Shown in pieces: positions 11,293-24,600 of a stretch of DNA of 64,000 bases. The position numbers were made by a program, and so were the translations under genes. Each line of letters begins with the position of its first letter. Positions within the stretch are counted from its first letter, which is position 1. This DNA is from Brachyhypopomus gauderio (lineage: Eukaryota; Chordata; Actinopteri; Gymnotiformes; Hypopomidae): assembly GCF_052324685.1 (NCBI RefSeq), contig NC_135218.1, positions 21,889,027 to 21,953,026 on the forward strand, read 5' to 3'. The notes under the pieces are model-generated. The model was not told the origin of the DNA. It made no database searches and saw only the letters and a list, made by a program, of their open reading frames with translations.

Positions 11293-12381
11293 ATGGCCGA
11301 ACCTGCGACGTCTCTGCTCAGCCTGGAGGACGACCTGACCTGCAGCATCTGCCTGTGTCCCTTCGACAACCCCGTCAGTCTGATCTGCGGCCACAGCTTC
11401 TGCCACAGCTGCCTGGAGGAGACGTGGAGAGATGCGGTGTCCCTGTTCTGTCCCCACTGTCGGGCGCACTACCCCTCTAAACCCGTCCTGAAGAAGAACA
11501 CGGTCCTCAGCGCCGTGGTGGAGACCTTCAAAAACAAGTCGCTGGGCTCCAGCGCCGAGGAGCCGGTACCGAGGAAAGAACCCAAGTCGATCATGTGCGA
11601 CACGTGCTTGGAGGCCCGTGCCGTTAAAACGTGCTTGACGTGCATGGCCAGTTTCTGTGTGGAGCACGTGAGGCCGCATCAGGAGAATCCCGTGTACCGG
11701 GCGCACCAGCTTACCGAGCCGCTCGCGGACCTGTCGGAAATGCTGTGTCCCGACCACGGGAAGATGGTGGAGTTCTACTGCGTCCAGCACGAGCGCACCA
11801 TCTGCAGTAGCTGCCTGCAGCAGAATCACAAGGGTTGCCGCTTCTCCACTCCCGAAGAGCAGCGTGTTAAGAAAGAGGTAGGCGCATGGTGTCGGAACAA
11901 ATGTGGTGTTTTGCATTGTGTTTGCTGTATTCGGTTCTGAAATGAACATGTAGCTTAATGGGCAGTCATGGCCTGGTGGTTAAGGAACTGGTCTTGTGAC
12001 CGGAGGGTCGTGGGTTCAATCCCCAGACCTGAGGCCATGACTGAGGTGCCCCTGAGCAAGGCCCTTAACTCTCAAATGCTCACTTGTATAAAAAATGAGA
12101 TAAAAATATAAGTCGCTCTGGATAAGGGCGTCTGCCAAATGCCATAAATGTAAATGTAATGTAAATGTTAGTGCATGTCAGTGAATCGGGGTAGTGTTCT
12201 CGGACCTCGCACAGGACTGGTTGGAAGTGTAAACTAGAGTTTGAACTGGATGTTTTGTCCTCTTTTGTTTCAGTCTGAGATGAAGGAAAAGCTGAGCGTT
12301 CTTGATGGCAAAATGGAAAAGAATCAGCTCGTCATCTCCCAGATGAGGGAGCAGCAAGCGAGGCTGAAGGTGTGTGTGTGT

Positions 12382-12424
<43 letters not shown>

Positions 12425-15400
12425 CCTGCCCTGACCCTGCTCACTCACACATGTGAAAGCATCAGGAACTTTCCTCTGGTTCTGATCTCACCCTGTTTTG
12501 TCCCTCTCATGTCCGCAGGACTCAGCAGCTGTGCGTAAGCGTAATCTGGAGATGGAGTATCAGCAGATCAGAGATATGCTACAGAAGGATGAGCGAGAGG
12601 CGATGGACGCTCTGGAGAAGGACCTGGAGACTGGCCAGAGCAAAATCAACACGCTCATGAAGAGGTTCAACCAGAACATTGAGAAGATGAGTGTAACTAG
12701 ATCCCAGATCAACAGCCTGCTGGCCCAGTCCAGCTCTATGGACTTCTTACAGGTAAGCAGCAGGCAGCTCTGGCCAGTGCGTTGCCAGGCATAACGGCTT
12801 CGCTCTGTCAGAGGAGGGACTGAAACACTTGAACCAACATGCCTTGGCTATTATGCCAGCTCCAGTCCAGAGTTGGACATCAACACAGTTTGGACACATT
12901 TACTTGTTCAAACACCCCTGATTCAACGTTATTGAACTCAGCAGGTAATTGTCAGATTTAGTGGGTGTGTTTGAGCAAGAAAATCGCCACACTTTACTGA
13001 CCTCTGGCTGGCAAGGACCAGAGTGAGGGAGGACTGCTGTGTACAATCAGAAGAGTTATATTGTAAGGTCTGTGCTCACGACTTGCACTTTTTGGCTTGC
13101 TCTAGGCATCTGTGAACATGCCCTCTGAGGTGAACTTTGACCCTTATGCTCCTCGAATCAACCTGGACTCCACACGTGTCATAGCATACCACTCTAGCAT
13201 TGTTCTCTTGAAGGACGTGATATTTAAAGTACTGAAACAGCAAGTGGAGTTTCGTGTCTCTTCCATGAAACCAGGTGTGTCTGTGTTGGATGTTGGCACG
13301 AAACACTGTAATTTAACAGCATTAGTAGTGCATGCATCAGCTTATGTTTAAATGTTTTACAGACATCACACAGGTGCACACAGGGCCTGCTTATGGTGAG
13401 GCAACCTTGAAAAGTTACAAACAAGCAAACAAATCATTTTTTAATTGCTAAATCCTATCAAAATTAATCAAATAAAAAATAATTAATGGCGTTATCCCTG
13501 TATCCACCATGGATTGGTGGTTACTTTTTCTCTTGGGCTTGGGTACACCTTGTTAATAGTAACAACTTAGATTTCCATGCTACTAATAATGTCTTTGCTA
13601 TACTGACTACTTTTAATTTATATAATTCTCCCATTGCATGTAAATAATATGATTAATTGTACATGCTTGTTAATAATGTATTGAAAGAAAGGTAAATACA
13701 GTTCTTTTTGCTTTAGGTCCTGGCGCAGACTCGCAGAAAGAAGCAGGTGAGTTGTGTGGGCTTTAACCTGGGTATATACAGGAAGCAACAGGCCCACTAG
13801 GATAGTGTAATGTATCCTCCTCACAGTTGTGGTCATAGTAACAATCTAGTGGCTACGTACATTCTTCGTCAGTAATGGGCGAGTCCAGTTTCATACTAAT
13901 TCTCAGTTTCATATGGTAATTAGGCGTGCCAGTGTAAGAAAACCAGTCGGTACAGTGCCATGACCTGTATGACTGCCGGTCCATGACCTGTTATAAGATT
14001 ATTTTTTGTTTGTGTAAGGGGTTATATATTGGCAGTCTGTCGTTACCATTGGTAGCCTTGTTTCTTTAAGATCTTCAGTTGGCCAGTCCAGTCCGTTCAT
14101 CTGTCACAGCGGTCATGTTCATGTTCAGGTCCTGCCGCAGGTGAAGACACCAGGTCCACCAGCCCTGGATGTCGTGAACGAAGTGCTCCACCTGGAGCCA
14201 GAATGAAGCCTAACCCAAGTGAGATGTTGAACAGTTTCACTCATGTTTATTGGCAGTCTCCCCAACCAAACGCCAGTGTCTGTTCTCATGAGCTGTATCA
14301 TTTAGTCTTCCTTATAGACCCAGGTAAAAATGTAATTTTAATGTAGTTTGCTGTATGGTCAGTTATTAAACCTCTTTCAAAGGAGACAAAAAGGAGTTCA
14401 AAGGAGACAAAAGGGAGAATAAAGGAAACCGAAAGGATTATAAAGCTACCGCACAACCGAAGGAGTTCAAAGGAGACGGTAAGCATGATGACCTGAACTC
14501 AAGTAGACCATTAGCTACATACAGTCACAGTGGGGACCAAAATATTTCCAAATAATTCTGGAGTTTATAAGTGACTCTGTCTGCAATGTAGTCAGTATTT
14601 GTGAGAAACGTAAAAAAAACACCAAGTTCAATATGTGATTACTAACAATTCTTTGATTTCTAGGAGCCAAGAAGTTTCCTAACAAAGGAATGAATTCCAC
14701 ATTCTCTAAAAGTATGGATAATATTGGTCCTGGTTTATTAGGTAGGCTACATTTATTACTGTCTGCACATACAAGAGTGTAGTACACCACACCTCAGTGT
14801 GCTCAACACAAGCAATACAATTACAGCTGTGCACTGGAGTGAATATCACCAATAAAAATGTAAAGGTAGGGGGGATTAGCCAAGGGTTATCAGTAAATGA
14901 ATTTGTTCATGGGCTAATCCAGTCATTAAAGCTTATTGCCATCCAAAACATCTGACCCATATTAAATATGGAATTAAATGTAAATATTCCATGGCTTCCA
15001 AGCATAAAACATACATGTGGTTAAATACTGAAAAGACAACATGTATCATCTTAACAGCTGTCTATAGTCCACCAAGCCCTGGCATTGCTAAGATGGATTA
15101 CTTTGCAGGTAAAAGTCACTTCCTATTTTTAAGTCATGGTCACCAATCATGTAATTGAGAGTGAGCCAGTAATTTGTGACACAATCAATCCAATTAATCC
15201 AATCCAATGCTGTAGCTATAAATGCACCAAACAGTGTTTTGACAGAGCACGCCCCCTCTTGTCTGGTAAAGATGGAGGGGTGGATGGGTGTAGTTTTCCA
15301 GGTCATTGTCTTATCGGTGTGAATTTTGATTGGCCTGAATAAGAGTGTGTGGGGTTTTTTTTATTTTTATTTAAAATTATTTATAAATTTTTTGGGGGGG

Positions 15401-16179
15401 GGGGGGGGGGGGGGGTGTACAGGATGTTTTAAAATAAATGTTTTGATAAAACATGTCTTCATCTGTTCAGCTCCAGTCAAGATTAGTTCGGCTGCTGTTT
15501 CTTCGTTTAAAAGAAGTGACCTGTTGCAATGTGAGTGACTCAAGAACCCGTCCACATTTACTTTTCTAATCAGCATTGATATTGTCTTGACTTCACGTGA
15601 TTTATTTATTTTTTCTGTGCCTGTGTGTCTGTACTCCTTAATCCAGATTCCACGATCCTCACGTTTGACCCAAAGACGGCCCATAAGCGAGTGGCGCTCT
15701 CCGAGAACAACACTAAGGTGTCCGTGTCGGATGAGCCGTCGGCGTACCCGGACAACCCGGCTCGTTTCACGGTGTGTTCGCAGGTGCTCTGCTCCAAAGG
15801 GTTCTCCCAGGGCCGCCACTACTGGGAGGTGAAGATGAGCAGCTGCAACTTCTGCGGCCTGGGCGTGGCCTACGGCAGCCTCGACCGCAAGGGCCCGTCC
15901 AGCCGCTTGGGCCGCAACATGCAGTCCTGGTGCGTGGAGTGGTTCAACGTCAAGCTGTCTGCCTGGCACAACAGCTGCGAGACGGTGCTGTGCAACCCCA
16001 ACCCCAGCCGGGTCGGCGTGCTGCTCGACTGTGACGGCGGTTCTGCCACGTTCTACAACGTGGCCGACCGTGCGTATCCGATTCACACCTTTGTGTTCCC
16101 GTTCACCGAGCCGGTGTACCCTGCTTTCTGGATCTTCTCGGGCGGGTCTTCTATTACCTTGTGTAAGCTCAGTAATTAA
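11293..16179 (+). CDS. trim25: E3 ubiquitin/ISG15 ligase TRIM25
   Basis: TRIM25 ubiquitinates and activates the RNA sensor RIG-I in the cytoplasm. Coding exons: 11293-11877, 12274-12369, 12519-12752, 13106-13274, 13717-13746, 14129-14218, 14318-14323, 14383-14478, 14664-14741, 15058-15108, 15471-15530, 15647-16179. All junctions have GT/AG and consistent phases, giving 675 residues (human about 630). Domains: C3HC4 RING (C17, C20, C32, H34, C37, C40, C53, C56), two B-boxes (about 102-138 and 152-183), coiled coil (196-310), a basic linker (362-498) and a PRY-SPRY domain (499-675, with YWEV and GRN-QSW motifs). The 234-nt third exon is the usual TRIM coiled-coil exon. Naming as trim25 rather than another RING-SPRY TRIM rests on domain order plus convergence with dgke, as in human. 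The linker exons, especially the 6-nt one, are least certain. Confidence 0.92.
11963..12167 (+). mobile_element. tRNA-derived SINE in trim25 intron 1
   Basis: The head has pol III promoter boxes: TGGCCTGGTGGTTAAGG (A-box type) and GGGTTCAATCCCC (B-box type). The body ends in gctctggataagggcgtctg followed by a caaatgc segment and a short AAATGTA-repeat tail. A second copy lies at 58213-58405. The head resembles a tRNA but lacks a complete cloverleaf. Confidence 0.9.
12370..12421. repeat. (GT)n microsatellite starting at a splice donor
   Basis: The repeat begins at the GT dinucleotide of the 5' splice site of trim25 exon 2 (exon end 12369) and runs about 52 bp with one TA interruption. The donor is thus the first unit of the microsatellite. 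Confidence 0.95.
15394..15415. repeat. Poly(G) tract in a trim25 intron
   Basis: A run of 22 guanines lies 55 bp before the acceptor of the trim25 exon at 15471. Its true length is uncertain because such homopolymers are often misread. Confidence 0.95.
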
Positions 16180-16719
16180 GGCCTGTTTTAACGCGTGTCA
16201 GTTAATGTCCCTGAAGTTATTGGACATATTAATAAGGCTGCCACCATGTTTCATGCCATTGCATTATTCAACATTTTACGTTCTACTGTTCACATGGATG
16301 GCCACAGTAATTCTTTCATTATGAACAGGTTCCATAATCTTGGAATTGGAACCTTTGTTGATACTGTTAATCTGTGGTATATAAATGTCTGCTATGAAAC
16401 CGTTCTTGAAGAAAAAATAATCGCACACAAATCAAATGTGCAAATGAATGAGGGATTTGTATGCATGTTGCTCCTTTCTCGTTGACATGGGATCTTGCTG
16501 ATTGGTATGATTGGAGCATTAATTTGGAAGGACAATTGGATATTGTTAATTGGATTTTCATTGCAGTTCCTTGGTGATTTATTTAGTGACTTTGAACTTT
16601 AATGCCCTTTGTCATACTCTGGTTTTACTGCCAGTAGGCAAATGTGAGCAAAGTCCACAGCTGCAGTGCTCTGAACAGAGGAAATGTCCACAAAATGTAG
16701 CAGTATATTTGCTCAGGTG

Positions 16720-16865
16720 AGATATGCTAGCTCTGTTGCAGTACACTAGCTCTGATGAGCTATGCTAGCTCTGTTGCAGTACACTAGCTCTGTTGTGGTA
16801 CATTAGTTCAGGTGAGGTCTGCTAGCTCTGTTGTGCTACATCAGCTCGGATGAGGTATGCCAGTT
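16720..16865. repeat. Short tandem repeat in the trim25 3' region
   Basis: Diverged copies of a unit of about 18 bp built from 'gctagctctgttg' and 'agtacactagctctg' recur over about 145 bp downstream of the trim25 stop codon, probably inside the 3' UTR. At least six related units are visible. Confidence 0.7.
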
Positions 16866-18480
16866 TAAATGTGGTTGGTTGTCTGTTTCTACTGGTGCCT
16901 TAATGTGCTAATGGAACTACTTTAAATAAGAGTTTCTGTCCATAATGGCCTCACAAGGATGTATATTAAGTAAAAGTGTGAGCTTCAAAAGTGACTAGTA
17001 CCTGGTTTTCTGATCTGTTGGTGTTTACCCTTTTACTGTTGAGGAGGGGTGAAATAGTTCCATTGGTACTTTGTCACTTTCAGGAGGCCTAGGCCAGACA
17101 TAGGCCTTTGTTTATTTCTGTAAACATTTGTTGCGTTATGCACGTTTTAACAAAGTTGGTGGAAATATAAAAAAGATAACGCCAACTAACATGCTCTTGT
17201 ACACAGTGCTGCAGGAATGTTCTTTTTGAAATTGGAATTGAACCATTCAGTGAACACTTGAAGCCAGCATCGCTGTGGTACGTTATCTTTTAACAGTATA
17301 CTTTCCACATCCATACGACACCTTTTTTTCTTTTATGTAAGGTTTTGAAAGCCGTTATGGGCGTTTAACTGCAATGAGAACAAACGTAAGGGCATGATGA
17401 TGTAAAAAGGGTGTAACGTGTATTCCCTCATCTAAAGAGTTACCATGTTGGGTGTATTTTTTTTTTTCCTCCTTAGAGGAACACTACACACTCATGGCTT
17501 CTTTTAGGCTGAAAAGCATGACCTCACCTTTACTAGCATCTGTGGCATATCACTATATATATGTTGATGGACAAATATTTGGGGTTATGATTGTGGTATT
17601 GCAAATCAAGCTAAAATCTAGATCAGCCAGATGAAGGCTCTGAGTCTTTAGGGTAAGCAATGAGAGTATAAATGAACTGGTTATAGTTCATATGAGCCCA
17701 GAATTGCGGTGAAAAGCTCACATCAGAAATGGCTGATAGTTCCATTTAGGACAGCTACTGATGTGTCCCACTGGGTAGGGTTCTACAGGTTTTTTTATGT
17801 TGATGTAGGGCCAGTTGTGCTTAGATCATTTCTGACTTCAGTCAGTATGAGAAACTTGAAAACTGGTCTCAGATCAGCAACAGGCACAGTCTACTGGTGC
17901 TGTTCAGGAGTTAAACTCAGGCTAAGCTGATTGAGAGAGATAGAGTTTGCTTATTTGGCCACTTATGTTTACACCTGGTGGTCAGTTGAAGCACCTATAA
18001 AGCCATAAATAGAAAATGGGATTAAATCACATTCTTTTCCCTGTGTGTGTGTCACACCTTGACAGAAGTCTCGTTTGTACAAGCACACCCCTTGGAGCAA
18101 ACCTTAATCAAAATCTTCATAGTGTGAGGACCTTAAGAAACGCCAGAGGGGGAAAAGAAATCTAATTTGATCCTTAACTGCTTTCCATCCTAAATCTTTG
18201 TGGCATATGGGCTGAACTGTCTGTAATAATTTTTTCCATATTATGCTTAAAGTGATAAAACCAAAAATGTTTCTGTTGAAAAGATGTAACATATTGATAA
18301 AGCTAAGTCTGGAACCAGGTGATTACAGTGTACGCACATACAGATAAAACCCTACGATGAAAATTATATAATTTGTTTTTTTTTTGTCAAGGTTGTAGTA
18401 TTTAAACATGCTCTATAATCCTGGTGGATTTTCATGTGGTGGTTTTAGACTTAGACTTATGTGATATTTTGTGCATCCTC

Positions 18481-18486
18481 AATAAA
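18481..18486 (+). terminator. Candidate trim25 polyadenylation signal
   Basis: AATAAA is followed within 30 bp by a T/G-rich stretch (tctctggtggtac). It would give trim25 a 3' UTR of about 2.3 kb. Other candidate signals exist, so this is tentative. Confidence 0.4.
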
Positions 18487-18574
18487 ACATGTCTTGCGAA
18501 TACCTTTCTCTGGTGGTACATTAAAAATGCTCTCAGGTGTATTAGAAATGGAAAACTACACACGTGAAAAAATA

Positions 18575-18580
18575 TTTATT
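18575..18580 (-). terminator. Candidate dgke polyadenylation signal
   Basis: TTTATT on the plus strand is AATAAA for dgke. It would give a 3' UTR of about 2.65 kb from the stop at 21232. It lies only 89 bp from the candidate trim25 signal on the other strand. The stretch 18600-21230 is otherwise largely repeat-free, in keeping with a long 3' UTR. Confidence 0.35.
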
Positions 18581-20799
18581 ATGTGTCGAGTTCCAAAATT
18601 ACAGCAACTTAAACTTAAGTTCTACATTTGATTCTGCCCCCCCCCCCCCCCCAAAAAAACAACCCCAGAACATAAATCAGTCATATCCAACACAGTCATC
18701 ATGTATGACAATGATTGCCACAAGCAAAAGTGAAAGTGCTCTGGAACATGCTGGGATTGTTGGAAAGTGTTATTCTGTTAACCAGATTACACTAAATTAA
18801 AGCTACCAGAGGTCCAGGACTGCAGTGTAGCTCATCACCCAAGCATTTAGTTAGCTAAGAAACCAAACTTACATGATGTTTTGAATCTGTAAACATAAAA
18901 CACAACCCTATTCCAATGTCCATCACTTAATTTCCTTAATTAATCACCATCACCATGTAACAGTAAAACCAATACATTACCACCTGTTTACCCATAGAAG
19001 TTAATATAGAAAATGGTGGTAGCTCTACCATTTTAATAAATTAGAAACATCAATGCAACCAGACACCACAAACACCAACAAACCCCTGCAAACACACACC
19101 AGTAACACAAACGTAGCAGTACTGGTTTGGTCTAGAACCGTCTGTCACTCAAAACCACTGCACACACAACAGTACTTGTGTGTCCTAAAGGAACAAATTA
19201 TTAAAAAATACTCCGAGCTCTGTAAACAGGGAGAGAACAATACTTTCTCCAGACAGCAATGCGCTCACACATTTGACTTCACACTTGCTCATGGTGGTCT
19301 GATCAGACCTTCAGTAGTTTGATAAGTCATACTGGCAAACCTCTTGAACTCAAAATAAAATTCTTCTATTGTTAAATTACTTTGTTGCAAATAGGTATTC
19401 TGATTTTGTTATAAAATCTCTAATGATTCTATGGCTTAATATCACATATCACATATGGCAGAACAGGAACAGATATTCTGTGAAATTCATACCAATTAAC
19501 TGATATTAATTCATTTTTACTAAGACATACTACATAATATGGCAATTTGTTTATGAAAATATTTCTTAGTCTATGTACAGACACAACAACCAGTAAACTC
19601 ACAGACCCATTTCACAACAAGCACGCACAAATGCTAAAATGACCTGTCTTCTGTGCGGAAAACTCTAGAACACTCTTCCCCTTTCACACTGGCTAGCCCC
19701 TAGTTTTATAACCACTCTAAAGCAAACTGACATTAGACTATCAGTATTTGATTGGCAAGCGTTGGACCTTAGAATCAAAATCTAGAGCTTAAATTCCTAT
19801 GTGCTAAAATGATACATTTAAATGTAGGATATTTGGGAAATATTTTTCAGTGTAAACTAGAAACACAGTGGCTCCTTTTGAGTGCATTAACAAAGAAAAG
19901 ATAAACACATGATCAGGCCCTTTTTGGGTTTTGGAATTTGAAGCCACATGGAAGCTTAAACAGGCTTCTGTGCATTTCCAAAAGATTCTCCAAAAGAGTT
20001 TTAAAAGTTGAAAATTATACAATGCTTATAATATTTTAATGCAAGCTTTTAAACTTTTCCTTATTCGACAAGCTTTTTCTTTTTGTCAACAGTAATAGGT
20101 TGGTAATGGAGTTGGCCTTTCCAAAAGTGGTATAACCACTTTACACCCTTAAATAACCTTTAAAGCTATTTCTTTTATACAAAATGGATTTCACTTGCCT
20201 GTAGCTTCAACATCAAAAATGTAAACTCCTTTAGAGGTTGGTAAAACTGAAGTTATGGCACATCACTAGTGTAAGGATACAATATATACCACATGTAAAG
20301 AGCAAACGTGTCAGAATCTATCATAAACACAGAATATTTCGCTATATTTGATAAATATATATGAAAAGAGATATATATATACACAGCTGATCTTCCTGCA
20401 ATACTATAGAACTGTGATAAAAAAAACAAAATACTGATTATGTATGTATGTTACGATTATTGCACAAAACTCTGCAAAACTCAAGTTAAGATTTTCACTG
20501 CGAGTTTTCATTCGCTGAGATCAGTGCATATATTCATAATTCACACTGCATGCCAGTGTGAAGACCTTCAGTGCACTGGATACAGTTCAAGTTACAGTTA
20601 AAGCTGAAGTTGCACTCTGTGAAACACTTCCTAGATTACACAGAACACCTTATATGATGTGTTTTGAATTTACCATTAGGCTACAGAAGGGTAAGAAACC
20701 CAGGGCAAACTGGATATTGTACTTTGTACAATATTCAACCTGAATACCCAGTGGAATCGGTTTTAATAGCCGCAACGGTTCGAATTTGAAGCCTGTGTT

Positions 20800-20995
20800 C
20801 CTGAGCTCCATTCTTGGAGGGCCGGTATTGGGTCGCGTCTCCCTGTCCTGTCCTCCAACATACCCGACTCAACTCATGAAGGGCTCAACAGCTCCCAGAT
20901 GAGCTGAACCACATGTGTTGGAACTTCAAGGCTTGGGACTAAGAGCAACGCCACCACTTTGTGGTTCTCCAGGATTGGATTTGAGCTTTTTAGGC
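20800..20995. mobile_element. Possible degraded DNA-transposon fragment
   Basis: The edges 'gagctccattcttggagg' and 'ctccaggattggatttgag' are imperfect inverse copies and resemble a dispersed fish MITE family. It would lie in the dgke 3' UTR. I could not define a target-site duplication. Confidence 0.35.
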
Positions 20996-21231
20996 CACAG
21001 GTGACCCCTTCTGGCTGGCTAAAGAATAGCAGTCACAAGTGTAGGCTTGATGAGTAAAGCGGAACTTTTGGGTGGGCATTCTACAATTCCATTTTTAATA
21101 GTAAAATACAACAGCTGCTTCCAGCGAAGAAGCATATTTGGCTCTTTATGGAATTCCCGGGAACCTCGTTTGTGACATCACTGCATCTGGCGTTCTGTTC
21201 TCCGGACTGGATATAAGGCGGCACACGGGCC

Positions 21232-21655
21232 TTACTGAGACCGCGAGCTCTTTTTCGGAGTGCCTGGACTGCGGCTGGCATGGTTTCCACGGTTAGCCGA
21301 GGACTCGTCGGCCTCGGAGGCACTGGAGTCTTCGTCGTCAGTGTGCTCGGCGCTGTGGTACAGCATGGGCGCCTGGGTTTTGTGGGTGATGGTGATGGTG
21401 CAGGGGCCCTGTGCCCAAGGCTCCCCGTCCACCTGCATGGGCATGCGTGAGCTCTTCAGGACCAGCTGCAGAGCGAGCACACGTTCAGACGCATTAAATT
21501 TACGGACTCCCACGACACAAAGTTAGAGCCATAGCAAACGTTTGTAAGAGCCACGACAACTTGGGGATGAAGAATTCCACATGTAGGGAGCAGTCACGTG
21601 AGCAGTCACACTGCTGTACCCACAGACCTTAAGGCATATGCTCATCCAACAGATG

Positions 21656-21686
<31 letters not shown>

Positions 21687-24600
21687 ACTGCAAACTGCAT
21701 AATTACTAGTGGTGGGCCGTTAACGGCGTTCGTTAATTTGATAATCTTATCGGGCGATATAAAAATTATCGCCGTTAATCTATTCTTAAATTTGGGTTGG
21801 GAACTGGGTCAAAATGGGTAAGCAAACTATGATGACTTTCACCTTGATAGTTTAGCTCGGCTGTATTCCTAACCAAATTACACATTAGGGGCGAGAACGA
21901 GTTTTCAAACCTGTAAATTACAAATCGTACGTGTGTTTACATGGATGCAGCCAAGAAGTCGCCAGGTTTGCTTCATGGAAAATTCATTTTTAGGAACGTA
22001 AAGTGTTACCGGAGAGGAGCTCGGAGCGGTCGTTTTCTGCATGGTCCTAGCGCTAGATTAGTCACTATTTAAATATTTCTTTTTAACCGTTAAAACTGCA
22101 GAGGACCAAAACCGGCTTTTGAAAAAGTCCCCCCCAAATTACGTCCATGAGGTTAAATGTACTAAATGTTGGCTTACATTTCAAATATCATGTTTAGCTG
22201 AATAAACATGTTATCAACCCCTTTTAAATGTACAATATGTAGGCTTACCAATTCATGTTTAACTGAATAAACCGTTGAACACGAGTAGCCTACATTTTAT
22301 TGAGCATGTTTTTTTGTAGTAGTAGAACAGCTTCCTCAAGCAGTCATTGATGCATTTTGGAAACAGGAGATGAGCCCCTGTTCTAATGCACCCTTTGTAT
22401 TAAGAAACCCTATCTCAAAAACTGACTTTTAGTCATTACTTGGGTAGCATGCATATGCGCCATTTTAATATAGATTAATCTAGATTTAAAAAATTAATCT
22501 ATGCCCCCCCCCCCCCCTCCTAATAATTATATTACAAAAATTGTAATAGCTAACTTAGCTGGGCAGTAAAACAGCACACAATGTATCCTGCATTTAGTCC
22601 TGTAGTGTCTCACAACACCGTTATTTTTTTTCTTTCATGACATCACACTGACCCAAATTCCAGGCTGCGTTAGTCAAATCTCTGATGTCACTGATAATTG
22701 CAGAAATTAGTGTTGGGTGTTCAGAAATATAACTGAATGGTTGAAGCACATGACAAACAGTACTGAGACTGACGTTCTAAAGCATATTGCTCATGAACGC
22801 ACACACACACACCCCTTCACATAAAAACACACACTTTCCTTACCCTGACTGTGTGTGCCTGCCCAAGTCTGACAGGGTTGGCGAGCTTGACCTGGATCTG
22901 AGCACAGTGGAAAGAGCCAAACACACCAACCACCTCTAGCAGTCCGTCATCCAACCTGGACAAAAACACACACACACACGCCTCATTACTGCTGTGAAAA
23001 GGTAGTTGGGTAGGGTTCCCCAAGATGCCCACAGTGGAGGGTACTGCTCATTAGGAAATGGCTCATTAAGGCTCGTTAAGCCTCATTAGGGTAGTGTCTC
23101 ATTAAGGCTCGTTAGAGAACTCACCGCGTTGGAGGATATGGCTCATCCCCCATCCCCTCCCACAGTCGACATCCTCCGCCCCAGTAGCCAATGTTACATA
23201 CGATGATTCCCTCCAGACTGGGCAAAGCCACTAGCTCACCATCCAGCTCGAGCTGCGACACACACAAACAATCCTTGTTTTTTTTTCTGGCTTTCTTACA
23301 ATAGTTAAAACATTTTGTTCCATAAATGTACAAAACACACACACACATAAATTCCCACATTCACTCCTATGGCAGGCCCAGCTAAACTCACACTACACGC
23401 ACCCAGAAAAGAGGAGACATACGGACACAGTAAGAAACGGGAAGAGTTGAAGTTTAAGTCCTCACCTCCACCCGCTTGTCCAGGTCCTTGCATTCCTGCA
23501 CGAGACAGTCTCTGGTACCATACAGGAAATACACCGCCTGCATTGGAGGACAACACAGGACAGAAATCACCAACTTACAAAGGGAAAAATAATTAGGAGA
23601 TATTGTTATGAATCGAGCACTTGGGGATTGAACGGAAGGTTCCAAGGTTTTACAATGCATAACGTCAAATATATTCCCCCAAAACATTTGAAGCTAATAG
23701 TAATATTTTCTAAAGTAGTGATAATAATTTCAATTTATATAGTACATTTCATAAACCCAGGGATGCTTTACAATACATGAAAAATTATTTGAAGCTAATA
23801 TTAATGCCACAAAAGTGAGAAATGAATATTCATTTCATTTTCAGTTCGGACCTTGTTAATGATGCGGCTGGAGAAGAAGGATGGTGTTTTTTCGCGGTGT
23901 TCATGGAAGTTGAGAGCCATCAGCGCATCGGGACCCACCGAGAAATAATTATTCATGGACAAAACCTGTTGAGATATCAGCTCCAGTTAGCCTGTACCCC
24001 ACCCACTTACTAACAGCACACATGGTCACTCAGGGGTGTATTGCCATGTTCTGACCTTTGGTTTACGGAAATAGTTTCCTTTGGAGACAACTTGAACTTT
24101 CCACCTAGTTGATTAATGGAATAAAAGCAAGACCAGCAGTTAGCAACTCTAAGAAATACATGTCTGGAAGACTGACTAACAACTGAAGTACTACAGTAAC
24201 TCCTGTCAGAGTGACATGCTACGAACAACAAAGTCCTGTCATATACGGTCATATTATTAATTATGAAGGTCACTCTGGATACACACACCTGCCAAATTAT
24301 ATGTATATATGTAAAGTACATACAGTCCCTGACATAAGTTCTGTCACTTATCCATGTTGTGGAAACAAAAGCTTATAACTTTAAATTCATCGATTGGTTT
24401 TAGAAATGACTCTTATGAAAGCTGAAACCCTCCCAAATGAGATTTAATTTACAAAAATAAATTTGTTTCCACAACATGGATAAGCGACAGAACTTATGTC
24501 AGGGACTGTACACTGATCACTTTTGATGCGGTTTTCATAACAGATAATAGACATGCTAAATGGCAAAACTCAACACTAGAAATAGAATTCAGAGCAAATG

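Noticed and set aside
11272-11949. 225-residue minus-strand open frame
   Set aside because: It is antisense to trim25 exon 1, which has a full RING and two B-boxes on the plus strand.
11963-12040. tRNA gene
   Set aside because: A and B boxes are present, but there is no full cloverleaf and the sequence continues into a SINE body shared with 58213-58405.
15367-16086. 239-residue minus-strand open frame
   Set aside because: It is antisense to the trim25 SPRY exon and runs into a poly(G) tract and intron sequence.
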